DNA of 64,000 bases from Chryseobacterium sp. LJ668 (lineage in GTDB: Bacteria > Bacteroidota > Bacteroidia > Flavobacteriales > Weeksellaceae), in the NCBI RefSeq assembly GCF_019613955.1, contig NZ_CP080443.1, positions 3,147,001-3,211,000 of the forward strand, read 5' to 3'. Both the position numbers and the translations under genes were made by a program. This document shows, one piece after another, positions 1 to 7,568 of the stretch. The notes below the pieces were generated by a model, which worked only from the letters and a program-made list of their open reading frames with translations, searched no databases and had not been told where the DNA came from. How positions within the stretch are numbered: position 1 is the first letter of the stretch; every line of letters starts with the position of its first letter.

Positions 1-2291
1 ACATTGAGAATTTTACTGAAAATCTAAATATTCTGAAGCTTGCAGGTTTTACAAGACTTGAAGTCAACGGAAATGTTGCAGGAATCGAAGATTTGGAAAG
101 TTTCGGGTTTACTCCTGAGAAAACAATGGTCATTAATCTGGTAATCGACCGTTTTTCGTATGAAGATGATGAAAATTTTCTTCAGCGTTTGGCAGATTCC
201 ATTCAAATGGCTTTTTATGAAGGACGTGGTTATTGTTCGTTAAAAAATATAGAAACCGGAGAAAAAAGAGATTTCTCCAACAAATTTGAGCTTGATGGGC
301 TCGAATTTCTGGAACCGAATGTTCATTTTTTCAGCTTTAATAATCCTTACGGAGCTTGTCCGACCTGTGAAGGTTATGGTAAAGTTATCGGAATTGATGA
401 AGATTTAGTGATTCCGAACAAAGCATTATCTGTTTTTGAAGATACTGTAGCTTCTTGGAGAGGTGAAACGATGAGCGAATGGAAAAAAGATTTCATTAAA
501 AAAGCAAAAGACTTCCCTATTCATAAGCCCTATCATCAATTGACCAAAGAGCAGAAAAATTATCTCTGGAAAGGTGATGGAAGCAAAAATTTCCCTTCGT
601 TGAATAATTTCTTCAATATGCTTGAGGAAAATTTATATAAAATTCAGTACCGCGTAATGCTGTCCCGTTATCGTGGAAAAACACTTTGCCCTACCTGTGA
701 AGGTCTGCGTTTGCGTGAGGAGACTACTTGGGTCAGGATTGACGGACACAATATCCAGTCGATGATTGAACTGCCTTTGGATGAACTGTCACCTATGATC
801 AGCAGTTTAAAACTGTCTCAGCACGATAAAGATATTGCTAAAAGATTGTTATATGAAATCACTACACGTCTAGAGTTTTTACTAAAAGTCGGTTTAGGAT
901 ATTTATCAATTAACAGAACATCCAACACGCTTTCCGGCGGGGAGAGCCAGAGAATTAACCTTGCAACGAGTTTGGGAAGTTCGTTGGTGGGTTCTATTTA
1001 TATTTTGGATGAACCATCGATTGGATTGCACTCTCGTGATACAGAAAACCTGATTGGCGTTTTAAAAAATCTTCGCGATTTAGGTAACACCGTTATTGTC
1101 GTAGAACATGACGAAGACGTGATGAGAGCTGCAGATTACATCATTGATATTGGTCCGGAAGCAGGTTATTTGGGTGGCGAATTAGTCTTTGCAGGAGATT
1201 ATAAAGAATTAAAATCTGCTGATACATTGACTTCAAAATATTTAACAGGCAGATTAGAAATCAAAGTTCCCGAAAAGCGCAGAAAAGCAAAAGAATTTAT
1301 CCACATCAAAGGGGCTAGAACCAACAATCTTAAAAATATTGATGTCGATGTTCCGTTAGAAAGTTTAGTGGTGATTTCAGGAGTTTCCGGAAGCGGAAAA
1401 TCTACTTTGATGAAAGAAATCTTGACCAATGAAATTCAGATTCAGCTGGGAATGGGCGGCAAAAAAGGTGATTATGATTCTGTAGAGTTTCCTAAAAAAC
1501 TGATAAAAAATATCGAACTGATTGATCAAAACCCGATCGGTAAATCTTCAAGATCAAACCCAGTCACCTATCTGAAGGCCTATGACGATATCAGAGATCT
1601 CTATTCTAAGCAAAAGATGTCTAAAATGATGGGTTACAAACCGAAACATTTTTCTTTCAACGTTGATGGCGGAAGATGTGACGAATGTAAAGGTGAAGGC
1701 GTAATCAATGTTTCGATGCAGTTTATGGCAGATATCGAGCTGGAATGCGAAACCTGCAAAGGAACCCGTTTTAAAAACGAAATCCTTGAAGTGAGATTTG
1801 ACGAAAAAAACATTTCAGATATTCTCCACATGACCGTAGATGAAGCACTGACGTTTTTTAAAGATAATAAAGAAGATAAAATCGTGACAAAACTGACCCC
1901 TCTTCAAGAAGTCGGTTTGGGTTATCTGCAGTTGGGGCAAAGCTCTTCTACTCTTTCCGGTGGAGAAGCGCAGCGTGTGAAACTTGCTTCGTTTCTGGTA
2001 AAGGGTGTAACGACAGACAAGACGTTATTTATTTTTGATGAACCTTCCACGGGATTGCATTTTCATGATATTCAGAAATTATTAAAATCGTTGCAGGCAT
2101 TAATTGATCTCGGACATTCAGTAATCGTTATCGAACATCAACCAGATATTATGAAATCTGCCGATCACATCATTGACATTGGTCCGGAAGCCGGAAAGTA
2201 CGGTGGAGAGGTAGTTTTTGCAGGTACACCGGAAGATTTAGCCAAAAATAAAAAGTCGCATACTGCGAAGTATATCGCAGAAAAACTTTAA
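1..2291 (+). CDS. uvrA: UvrA-family excinuclease ABC subunit A, 5' end outside window
   Basis: ATP-binding damage-recognition subunit of nucleotide excision repair, which scans DNA and loads UvrB in the cytoplasm. The reading frame is open from base 3, so the gene begins upstream; about 760 C-terminal residues are visible of a family length near 940. Visible parts include zinc-finger Cys motifs (CPTCEGYG, CPTCEGLR, and a CDECKGEG / CETCKGTR pair), two ABC signatures (LSGGESQR and LSGGEAQR), two Walker B stretches (YILDEPS and FIFDEPS) and the second Walker A (GVSGSGKST). All these are intact, so the protein should be functional. Which UvrA paralogue (UvrA1 or UvrA2) it is cannot be settled without the N-terminus. 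A lipoprotein gene follows after 9 bases and may be cotranscribed. Confidence 0.93.
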   Translation, partial: IENFTENLNILKLAGFTRLEVNGNVAGIEDLESFGFTPEKTMVINLVIDRFSYEDDENFLQRLADSIQMAFYEGRGYCSLKNIETGEKRDFSNKFELDGLEFLEPNVHFFSFNNPYGACPTCEGYGKVIGIDEDLVIPNKALSVFEDTVASWRGETMSEWKKDFIKKAKDFPIHKPYHQLTKEQKNYLWKGDGSKNFPSLNNFFNMLEENLYKIQYRVMLSRYRGKTLCPTCEGLRLREETTWVRIDGHNIQSMIELPLDELSPMISSLKLSQHDKDIAKRLLYEITTRLEFLLKVGLGYLSINRTSNTLSGGESQRINLATSLGSSLVGSIYILDEPSIGLHSRDTENLIGVLKNLRDLGNTVIVVEHDEDVMRAADYIIDIGPEAGYLGGELVFAGDYKELKSADTLTSKYLTGRLEIKVPEKRRKAKEFIHIKGARTNNLKNIDVDVPLESLVVISGVSGSGKSTLMKEILTNEIQIQLGMGGKKGDYDSVEFPKKLIKNIELIDQNPIGKSSRSNPVTYLKAYDDIRDLYSKQKMSKMMGYKPKHFSFNVDGGRCDECKGEGVINVSMQFMADIELECETCKGTRFKNEILEVRFDEKNISDILHMTVDEALTFFKDNKEDKIVTKLTPLQEVGLGYLQLGQSSSTLSGGEAQRVKLASFLVKGVTTDKTLFIFDEPSTGLHFHDIQKLLKSLQALIDLGHSVIVIEHQPDIMKSADHIIDIGPEAGKYGGEVVFAGTPEDLAKNKKSHTAKYIAEKL

Positions 2292-2300
2292 GTTTTATCT

Positions 2301-2915
2301 ATGAAAATTTTCTTTCCAATACTTATGATTTTGGTCTTTTCATCCTGTAAAAATGATGGGAAAAACAGAGTTGAAAAGAAAATTTTCATTGTTTCTAAAT
2401 TTAATATTGATATTGAAAAACATCATCAAAAAACCCTTGCTAAAAACCCTGAGTTATCAAAAATCAAAGAGATTAAACTATATGATTATCCGAAAGGAGG
2501 AATTAATTTTATTTTTTTAAAAGATGGTTCTATTTTTTATCATCAAGAAGAACTCTTGACATTTGTGTGTGGTAATGGTTTAGAAAATTTAAAACCAATT
2601 AACAGAACGCTCTCTGAAGACAGTTTACATCAAATTCAGCTTAGAGAAATTTATAATTTTTTAAAAGAAAAATCTGCAGATAAAGAATTGAAAAATAATT
2701 GGGCTAGGCTTCATCATTTATCCTTTTCGTTTGAAAATGACACGATTAAAAATTTTGACATTCATAAATTGCTGAAAGATATAGACAGTTTAGGTTATCA
2801 GTCTTATAATGTAAGAAGAATTGCACCATTTGAAAGTGAAGCTCTAAAAATAACTAAAAACAAAAAAACGAGTAAGCTATTTTGCTCCCTTTGTTTTACT
2901 TTACAGTCATTTTAA
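2301..2915 (+). CDS. Small lipoprotein of unknown function
   Basis: A 204-residue protein with a short lipoprotein signal (hydrophobic stretch ending FSSC, Cys about residue 16), so probably anchored in a periplasm-facing membrane or exported. I do not recognise a domain; the mature part is charged, with mixed alpha and beta character and no repeats. It starts 9 bases after uvrA and could be its trailing cistron. Its last 20 bases overlap, tail to tail, the end of the T9SS protein gene on the other strand. The lysine-rich C-terminus may be an added tail produced by reading into the convergent gene. Confidence 0.7.
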   Translation: MKIFFPILMILVFSSCKNDGKNRVEKKIFIVSKFNIDIEKHHQKTLAKNPELSKIKEIKLYDYPKGGINFIFLKDGSIFYHQEELLTFVCGNGLENLKPINRTLSEDSLHQIQLREIYNFLKEKSADKELKNNWARLHHLSFSFENDTIKNFDIHKLLKDIDSLGYQSYNVRRIAPFESEALKITKNKKTSKLFCSLCFTLQSF

Positions 2916-4722
2916 AAACCTTCATTTTCTCACCTTTTTCAGAAACTACTTCAAGCAGATAATTTCCTTTAATCAATTTATTATCTAAATTAAATTGATT
3001 GGTTTTCTTCTTTTCAAATGAGGCCTGATGAATCAGTTTCCCAGACATATCAAACACAGAAAGACTTGCTTTCTGCTTTTCTAAAATATTTCCTGACATG
3101 CTGAAGTTGCCATTGTTTGGATTGTCATAAAGCTGCAGATCATCTTCATTATCTAAATCTGTTGTTCCTAACTGATCTTTCAAATTAAATTTTGTTATAA
3201 AACCATAAGGTTGATATAACAAAGGATTTTGTACAAACTGAAATGAGGCACCTTCTGTACCTATATTGCTGAGCGAACCTGTAGTTCCCCATAAAACTAA
3301 CGATCCGTTATTTAACAATTTAGCATTGAGGTATTCACCAAAAAAATTATTTCCTGTACTTCCGTAATAGGACGTCCATAATCTGTTTCCATTGGTATCA
3401 AACTCTGTAAAAAACATATTTGAATCTAGTGGAGAAGTGTTCGTATTCGGAATTGTAGTGAGGAATGCTCCTGTGGTAGATATATTATTTACTGCACCAA
3501 CTTGATTCCCTGTAATGATAATTCTATTTCCTAAAACTGTAATATTATCTCTCCCTAAACAAGTTTCTTTGCCATTACTACCAAAATATGTACTCCAAAT
3601 ACGATTACCGGAAAAATCAAATTTGCTTAAAAATAAATCTCGTTCACCTGTTAATTGGCTTTTAAATGCACCTGCAGTTGCAAAATAAGTAGAATGATTA
3701 ATATTTCCCGTCTGTCCGCTTACATATATACCTGTTTCATTAACCTCTATACCATTAATACCATCACCAGCAAATGATTGATTGATCGGCGGACCATAGA
3801 AAGTACTCCATATCTTTTGACCTGTATTAGCGTTTAATTTAAAAATTATGTCCGTTGACGCTAAATTGGGCTGAAAAGTACCGATACCGTCAAAATTGCC
3901 CGGTATTATTGGTGAATAGTTTGTCACCATATAAATTTCATTATTATAAATCTTATAGTCTCTAATTCCAGCAGCTGAGAATGTACCCCAAATTTTTTGA
4001 CCAGATGAATTGAGCTTCACCAGGTAAGAATTACTCGCCTGAGAACCTGCGGCAAAATAGTTTACAAAACTTTCCTGCATCACTCCCGGAGTTCCCAAAC
4101 CTGCTATATTTGATTGTGTTTGTCCTAGTAAATAAACATTTTGATTGGTATCTATTCTCAGATTTAAATAAGAATTATTGTTGTGATTTGGGATATATGT
4201 TGCCCATATTACATTATTATTGATATCGTACTTGGTAAGAATACTTGTCGAGGTATTTAACGGATCTGTATTTTGCGTGAGCCACACACCAGCAGTTGCA
4301 AGACCTGTTACCTGCCCAGGAATAATTTTTAAAGTATATTTATTATCTGATGAATCGATGCCGAGTGTTCTTTCAAAACTATTTGTTATTCCATCATAAC
4401 TGCCTTTTAACATTTGACCACTTGTAGAGAACTTTGCCGAATACAAATTTTCTGATGTTGAGTTGAATGGATTTCCAGCTCCATTCACAAACTGATTATA
4501 ATATGATGTTGAATATCCAAGAGGTGATGTCTTTCCATTCACATAAAGATTACTTTGAGTATCTGTAAAAAAAGCAATTTTAGGAAAATTAAAATCACCC
4601 AGATAAGTTCCTGTTGCTCCTACATAACTTCCCCACTCTCTCTCATATGGAAAATTAGACTGCGTATGATAAAAATTGCTAAAGCTAATTGCAAATAATA
4701 CAAAAAATAGTTTTGTTCTCAT
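2896..4722 (-). CDS. T9SS-exported beta-propeller-like repeat protein
   Basis: A 608-residue secreted protein. It has an N-terminal Sec signal (MRTKLFFVLFAISFSNFYHTQ), a body of repeated units resembling SBBP-type propeller repeats (recurring pattern of KxxxxGxxIWxTYFG followed by an 'xVTGN/VSGQT' strand), and a C-terminal type A sorting domain of about 80 residues (from NPNNGNFS to KMTVK). The sorting domain routes proteins through the type IX system and is normally removed on the cell surface. No catalytic motif is visible, so a surface-binding or structural role is an inference. The gene stands alone, and its upstream region carries two inverted DnaA-box-like 9-mers 48-71 bases before the ATG. 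Confidence 0.8.
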   Translation of the reverse strand: MRTKLFFVLFAISFSNFYHTQSNFPYEREWGSYVGATGTYLGDFNFPKIAFFTDTQSNLYVNGKTSPLGYSTSYYNQFVNGAGNPFNSTSENLYSAKFSTSGQMLKGSYDGITNSFERTLGIDSSDNKYTLKIIPGQVTGLATAGVWLTQNTDPLNTSTSILTKYDINNNVIWATYIPNHNNNSYLNLRIDTNQNVYLLGQTQSNIAGLGTPGVMQESFVNYFAAGSQASNSYLVKLNSSGQKIWGTFSAAGIRDYKIYNNEIYMVTNYSPIIPGNFDGIGTFQPNLASTDIIFKLNANTGQKIWSTFYGPPINQSFAGDGINGIEVNETGIYVSGQTGNINHSTYFATAGAFKSQLTGERDLFLSKFDFSGNRIWSTYFGSNGKETCLGRDNITVLGNRIIITGNQVGAVNNISTTGAFLTTIPNTNTSPLDSNMFFTEFDTNGNRLWTSYYGSTGNNFFGEYLNAKLLNNGSLVLWGTTGSLSNIGTEGASFQFVQNPLLYQPYGFITKFNLKDQLGTTDLDNEDDLQLYDNPNNGNFSMSGNILEKQKASLSVFDMSGKLIHQASFEKKKTNQFNLDNKLIKGNYLLEVVSEKGEKMKVFKMTVK

Positions 4723-4769
4723 GGTTAGTGATTAATTCGTGTGCAATTTAGTTAATTTTAGTATAATAT

Positions 4770-4793
4770 TTATCCACAAAAAAATGTGGATAA
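4770..4793. promoter_or_regulatory. Inverted pair of consensus DnaA-box 9-mers
   Basis: TTATCCACA at 4770-4778 and its exact reverse complement TGTGGATAA at 4785-4793 face each other across six A residues. TTATCCACA matches the DnaA box consensus TTATNCACA exactly. The pair sits 48-71 bases before the ATG of the leftward T9SS gene. It could bind DnaA (local control, titration or part of an origin) or simply form a hairpin; two boxes alone do not make an origin. Confidence 0.5.
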
Positions 4794-4820
4794 GTTGTGA
4801 ATTTTAACATTAAATTGTTA

Positions 4821-4848
4821 TTGAATATGAAAAAAATTCTTACATTTA
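4821..4848 (+). promoter_or_regulatory. Bacteroidota-type promoter for a short transcript
   Basis: TTG at 4821-4823, 17 bases, then TACATTTA at 4841-4848, which differs from the TAnnTTTG consensus at one base. Transcription would begin near 4854 and run into the terminator at 4928-4955. Confidence 0.5.
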
Positions 4849-4853
4849 CTATG

Positions 4854-4955
4854 TAATAAAACTGAAATGAAATCAATTTTTGCTCTCTTCGTTTTCGGAA
4901 TTGCAATTAAATTTGAAATAAATTTAAAGCACAGCATCGTCGGCTGTGCTTTTTT
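4854..4955 (+). ncRNA. Candidate small RNA or leader transcript of about 100 bases
   Basis: Bounded by the promoter at 4821-4848 and the intrinsic terminator at 4928-4955. A short frame starts with ATG at 4867 (MKSIFALFVFGIAIKFE...) and would stop only at 4971, after the terminator, so a transcript ended by the hairpin has no in-frame stop. That argues for a non-coding RNA or attenuator, although a small hydrophobic peptide of up to 34 residues cannot be excluded. No conserved RNA family is recognised. Confidence 0.35.
4928..4955 (+). terminator. Intrinsic terminator
   Basis: Stem AGCACAGC / GCTGTGCT with a 7-base loop, followed by five further T residues. It ends the short transcript from 4821. 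Confidence 0.75.
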
Positions 4956-4992
4956 GTTGTTGTCTAATTAAAAAAAATGAGATCTATCTACT

Positions 4993-5017
4993 GAGTCCAC
5001 CTCTAAAGGGTGGATTC
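4993..5017. terminator. Hairpin, probable terminator between convergent units
   Basis: GAGTCCACC pairs with GGTGGATTC (one G-T pair) around a 7-base loop. A TTTTATTT run follows on the plus strand. It lies just past the 3' end of the leftward endonuclease V operon. Confidence 0.5.
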
Positions 5018-5055
5018 TTTTATTTCTCATTCTACTTTCTTTTGGCTACTTATAA

Positions 5056-5559
5056 TCACAATTCTCTTGTCAGCTGATCAAGTTTTTTCAGCAATGTTGG
5101 TATTCTGTAAGATCCGTACATCTGTTCGACTTTTAATCTGATTTCGTCCACATCGGTTCCCATCGCTGTTACATATAACGGAGTTCTGCTTTCTCCGCGA
5201 AAAACATCTCTCCGTTTTGAATCCGGAGTAGAAAACCCGTTTTTGGCAATACCGACGATCGGATATTTCTGATCCAAAGCTTCATAAAGATATCCGCCCA
5301 AACCAAATTTTCCGTCATCATTCAAGGTTACATATCCATCGATGATGATAATATCGTAAGATTTTAGCTGAATCTTTTCCAATAAACTTAAGATACAAGG
5401 AAGTTCTCTTTTGTAAAACGCACCACTTTCGTAATCTGCTGTAATAGGAGTTTTCTCTGTAAATATTTCAACCTCATAATCTGAACTCCAGTCTTCAAAC
5501 GAAATACAGACGGTCTTTGCAAAGTTGTCGTAATAATAAGTGTCGAAGGCGTAAATCAT
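5056..5559 (-). CDS. Divergent endonuclease V-like protein
   Basis: Endonuclease V cuts DNA or RNA near deaminated bases such as inosine. At 167 residues this is shorter than the usual 220 or so and starts right at the first catalytic strand. The acidic residues expected for the metal site are present: D6 (AFDTYY), the Glu of YKRELP and the Asp of IIDGYV, followed by the family stretch KFGLGGYLYEAL...PIVGIAKNGF and a YRIPTLLKKLDQLT tail. However, the usual DGHG is DGYV, and the GHRxSxE-like motif near the C-terminus reads MGTDVDE, so the late conserved His is missing. Function may therefore be altered. It is the last gene of an operon, 6 bases after the VOC gene. Confidence 0.7.
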   Translation of the reverse strand: MIYAFDTYYYDNFAKTVCISFEDWSSDYEVEIFTEKTPITADYESGAFYKRELPCILSLLEKIQLKSYDIIIIDGYVTLNDDGKFGLGGYLYEALDQKYPIVGIAKNGFSTPDSKRRDVFRGESRTPLYVTAMGTDVDEIRLKVEQMYGSYRIPTLLKKLDQLTREL

Positions 5560-5565
5560 ACAAGA

Positions 5566-5934
5566 TTATTTATCGAAAAACTCTCCAAAATGCCACAAAA
5601 CTCCTGCAGGATCATGTAGAAAGCATTCTTTCCCCCAATCCATTGTTTGAATCGGGGTCAGCTTTGCAGTTTCATATTTTCCGGGAAGATTGAGTGAAAG
5701 AAGTTCATTGTAAAATGCTTCTGTATCTTCTACTTCTACGAAAATCATGGTATTTTCTATCCATTCTTTGGCGTAGTAATCCTGTAAATAAAAAGCAATT
5801 TCATGTTTTTTAAAAACAGAAAAATTATGCTCCAGAACAATTTCTTCAAAACCTAAATCTTTATAAAATGCCCTGCTTTCCTCAAAATTTTTTACACCTA
5901 TAAAAGGACGGATTGATTTTATATTTTGTTTCAT
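5566..5934 (-). CDS. VOC-superfamily protein (glyoxalase/bleomycin-resistance fold)
   Basis: About 122 residues forming one pair of beta-alpha-beta-beta-beta units typical of vicinal oxygen chelate proteins: IRPFIGVKNFEESRAFYKDLGF at the front and ECFLHDPAGVLWHFGEF at the end. Such proteins bind a small molecule or toxic electrophile, usually as dimers; no substrate can be assigned. I chose the ATG at 5934 over the upstream candidate because it gives an ATGA overlap with the stop of the GNAT gene before it and places the fold at the N-terminus. It is followed 6 bases later by the endonuclease V gene. Confidence 0.82.
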   Translation of the reverse strand: MKQNIKSIRPFIGVKNFEESRAFYKDLGFEEIVLEHNFSVFKKHEIAFYLQDYYAKEWIENTMIFVEVEDTEAFYNELLSLNLPGKYETAKLTPIQTMDWGKECFLHDPAGVLWHFGEFFDK

Positions 5935-6371
5935 AAGTTGGTGTTTTTCCAATGATCAAAAGTCATTTCAAATTTAATTTCTTTACCGTGTGTTCCTATT
6001 TCTTTCCAGCCGGCTTTTCGGTAAAAGTTTTCTGCTCTTGTATTTGGTGACGTTCCGAGCCAAACATTTTTATCGGTCTGATCAAAATACCAGTTGAGCA
6101 TTACATGATGCAGTTCCCTGCCAATTCCCTGATTTTCAAAATCGGGATGAAGAAACAAAGCCCAAATATTATTTTCTTTTAAATCTACAATCGAAAATCC
6201 AACGATTTTATCATCAATTTCGCAGACCCAACTTTTACCTCTTTCAGTCAGAAATTCTTGACAATCTAGATCCGTAACCAAATTAGGATCTGATAAAGTA
6301 TTTTCTTTTACAGAATTTCTTACAATCTGTATCTGCGAAATGTCCTCTTTTTTAGCTTCCCTGATAATCAT
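5931..6371 (-). CDS. GNAT-family N-acetyltransferase
   Basis: A 146-residue single-domain acetyltransferase that transfers acetyl from acetyl-CoA to an unknown amine. It shows IIREAKKEDISQI at the start, a central beta strand with ALFLHPDFENQGIGRELHHVML (the Q/RxxGxG/A acetyl-CoA loop is QGIGRE), then NTRAENFYRKAGWKEIG near the C-terminus. First gene of the operon with the VOC and endonuclease V genes, to which it is joined by an ATGA overlap. The substrate is not predictable. Confidence 0.85.
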   Translation of the reverse strand: MIIREAKKEDISQIQIVRNSVKENTLSDPNLVTDLDCQEFLTERGKSWVCEIDDKIVGFSIVDLKENNIWALFLHPDFENQGIGRELHHVMLNWYFDQTDKNVWLGTSPNTRAENFYRKAGWKEIGTHGKEIKFEMTFDHWKNTNL

Positions 6372-6390
6372 TTTTAATATTTTAAAAAAA

Positions 6391-6412
6391 CCTACAAGAT
6401 TATTCTTATAGG
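6391..6412 (-). terminator. Intrinsic terminator after the M28 peptidase gene
   Basis: Imperfect stem CCTACAAGA / TCTTATAGG; read leftward it is followed by a run of seven T. It separates the peptidase gene from the GNAT operon. Confidence 0.65.
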
Positions 6413-6431
6413 CTTATAATAATGATAGTTA

Positions 6432-7487
6432 TTACTTTTTATCTACTACAATTCTTGCGTCTCTGTTGGCCAATTCCCAAGCGGTCGCAAAAACTAATTG
6501 TGTTCTTTTTTGCAGCATAGAAAAGTCTATTTTTTCAACATCATCAGTTGATTTATGATAATCTTCATGAATTCCGTCAAAATAGAATGCTACCGGAATA
6601 TTATTTTTAGCAAAATTGTAATGATCTGATCTGTAGTACAGTCTCTGCGGATCTTTTGGATCATCATATTTATAGTTCAATTCTAAATTAACGGTCCTTT
6701 TGTTGGCGGCTTCATTAATCATTTTTAGTTCAGAACTCAGCATTTCAGAACCGATCACATAAACATATTGTTTGCCCCTGTTTTCAGAATCATCACGACC
6801 GATCATGTCGATATTTAAATCCACAACCGTATTGGCTAACGGAAAAACAGGATTATCAGAATAATACTCAGATCCAAACAGTCCGTGCTCTTCACCGGTT
6901 ACATGAAGAAATAAAATTGATCTTTTGGGTCCGTTCCCTGCTTTTTTTGCACTTTGAAATGCTTTTGCGATTTCCATCACGGCTACTGTTCCGCTTCCAT
7001 CATCATCTGCACCGTTATAAACAACACCATTCTGTGTACCTACGTGATCGTAATGTGCGGAGATTACTATTATTTCTTCAGGTTTTTCGCTTCCTTCAAT
7101 AAAGGCTAAAATATTTTCTGAATCAGGTAAATTTGAGCCCCCTCTCTTTTGCATATATTCTGCAGGGACTTTCTGATAATAGGATCCTAACGATTTAGGA
7201 AAAGAAACTCCCAGACCTTTATAAAAATTAATCATATATTCTCCCGCTTTCTTCTGGCCGGGACTTCCAGTGTCTCTCCCACCCATTTCGTCTGAGGCAA
7301 TTACATATAAGTTTTTCTTTAAATCTTCCAGCTTAATGTTTTGATAGGCAGACTGAAAGGCTTTATCATTATTAAAAGGTGCTGATGTTGAATTTTTAAC
7401 CGTACTCTGACTGTTTGTAGCCATTTTTGACGTTCCGCAACTTGTGAGAACAACAGCTGAAAATATAGGAATAAGAATTTTTTTCAT
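6432..7487 (-). CDS. M28-family zinc aminopeptidase, lipoprotein
   Basis: A 351-residue exopeptidase of the M28 family, anchored by a lipid through the lipobox VLTSC (Cys about residue 17) and so likely acting in the periplasm or on the outer membrane. The co-catalytic zinc ligands are visible in order: SAHYDHVG, YNGADDDGSGT, VTGEEHGLFGS (catalytic Glu and ligand Glu), NIDMIGRD and the late HEDYHKSTDD. Length is typical of the compact bacterial form without a PA domain. It probably trims peptides taken up as nutrients. It is transcribed alone, with a terminator at 6391-6412 and a divergent aminotransferase gene upstream. Confidence 0.9.
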   Translation of the reverse strand: MKKILIPIFSAVVLTSCGTSKMATNSQSTVKNSTSAPFNNDKAFQSAYQNIKLEDLKKNLYVIASDEMGGRDTGSPGQKKAGEYMINFYKGLGVSFPKSLGSYYQKVPAEYMQKRGGSNLPDSENILAFIEGSEKPEEIIVISAHYDHVGTQNGVVYNGADDDGSGTVAVMEIAKAFQSAKKAGNGPKRSILFLHVTGEEHGLFGSEYYSDNPVFPLANTVVDLNIDMIGRDDSENRGKQYVYVIGSEMLSSELKMINEAANKRTVNLELNYKYDDPKDPQRLYYRSDHYNFAKNNIPVAFYFDGIHEDYHKSTDDVEKIDFSMLQKRTQLVFATAWELANRDARIVVDKK

Positions 7488-7568
7488 TCGTAAATTATTT
7501 GTTTAAAAATAATAAAAATAATTTAACTTTAATACTGAATCTATTTTATTATAAAATTAGTAAATACT

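Larger units (their letters stand above)
4723..5055. other. 333-base gene-free region with several signals
   Basis: Very AT-rich spacer between the T9SS protein gene and the endonuclease V operon end. From left to right it holds an inverted pair of TTATCCACA 9-mers (4770-4793), a TTG-N17-TACATTTA promoter on the plus strand (4821-4848), a short open frame (4867-4971) interrupted by an intrinsic terminator (4928-4955), and a second hairpin (4993-5017). No tRNA or conserved protein is seen. Confidence 0.7.

Noticed and set aside
4741..4870. An origin of replication at the DnaA-box pair
   Set aside because: Only two boxes are seen, no dnaA or dnaN gene is near, and flanking genes do not diverge from this point. 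I keep the boxes as a site, not an origin.
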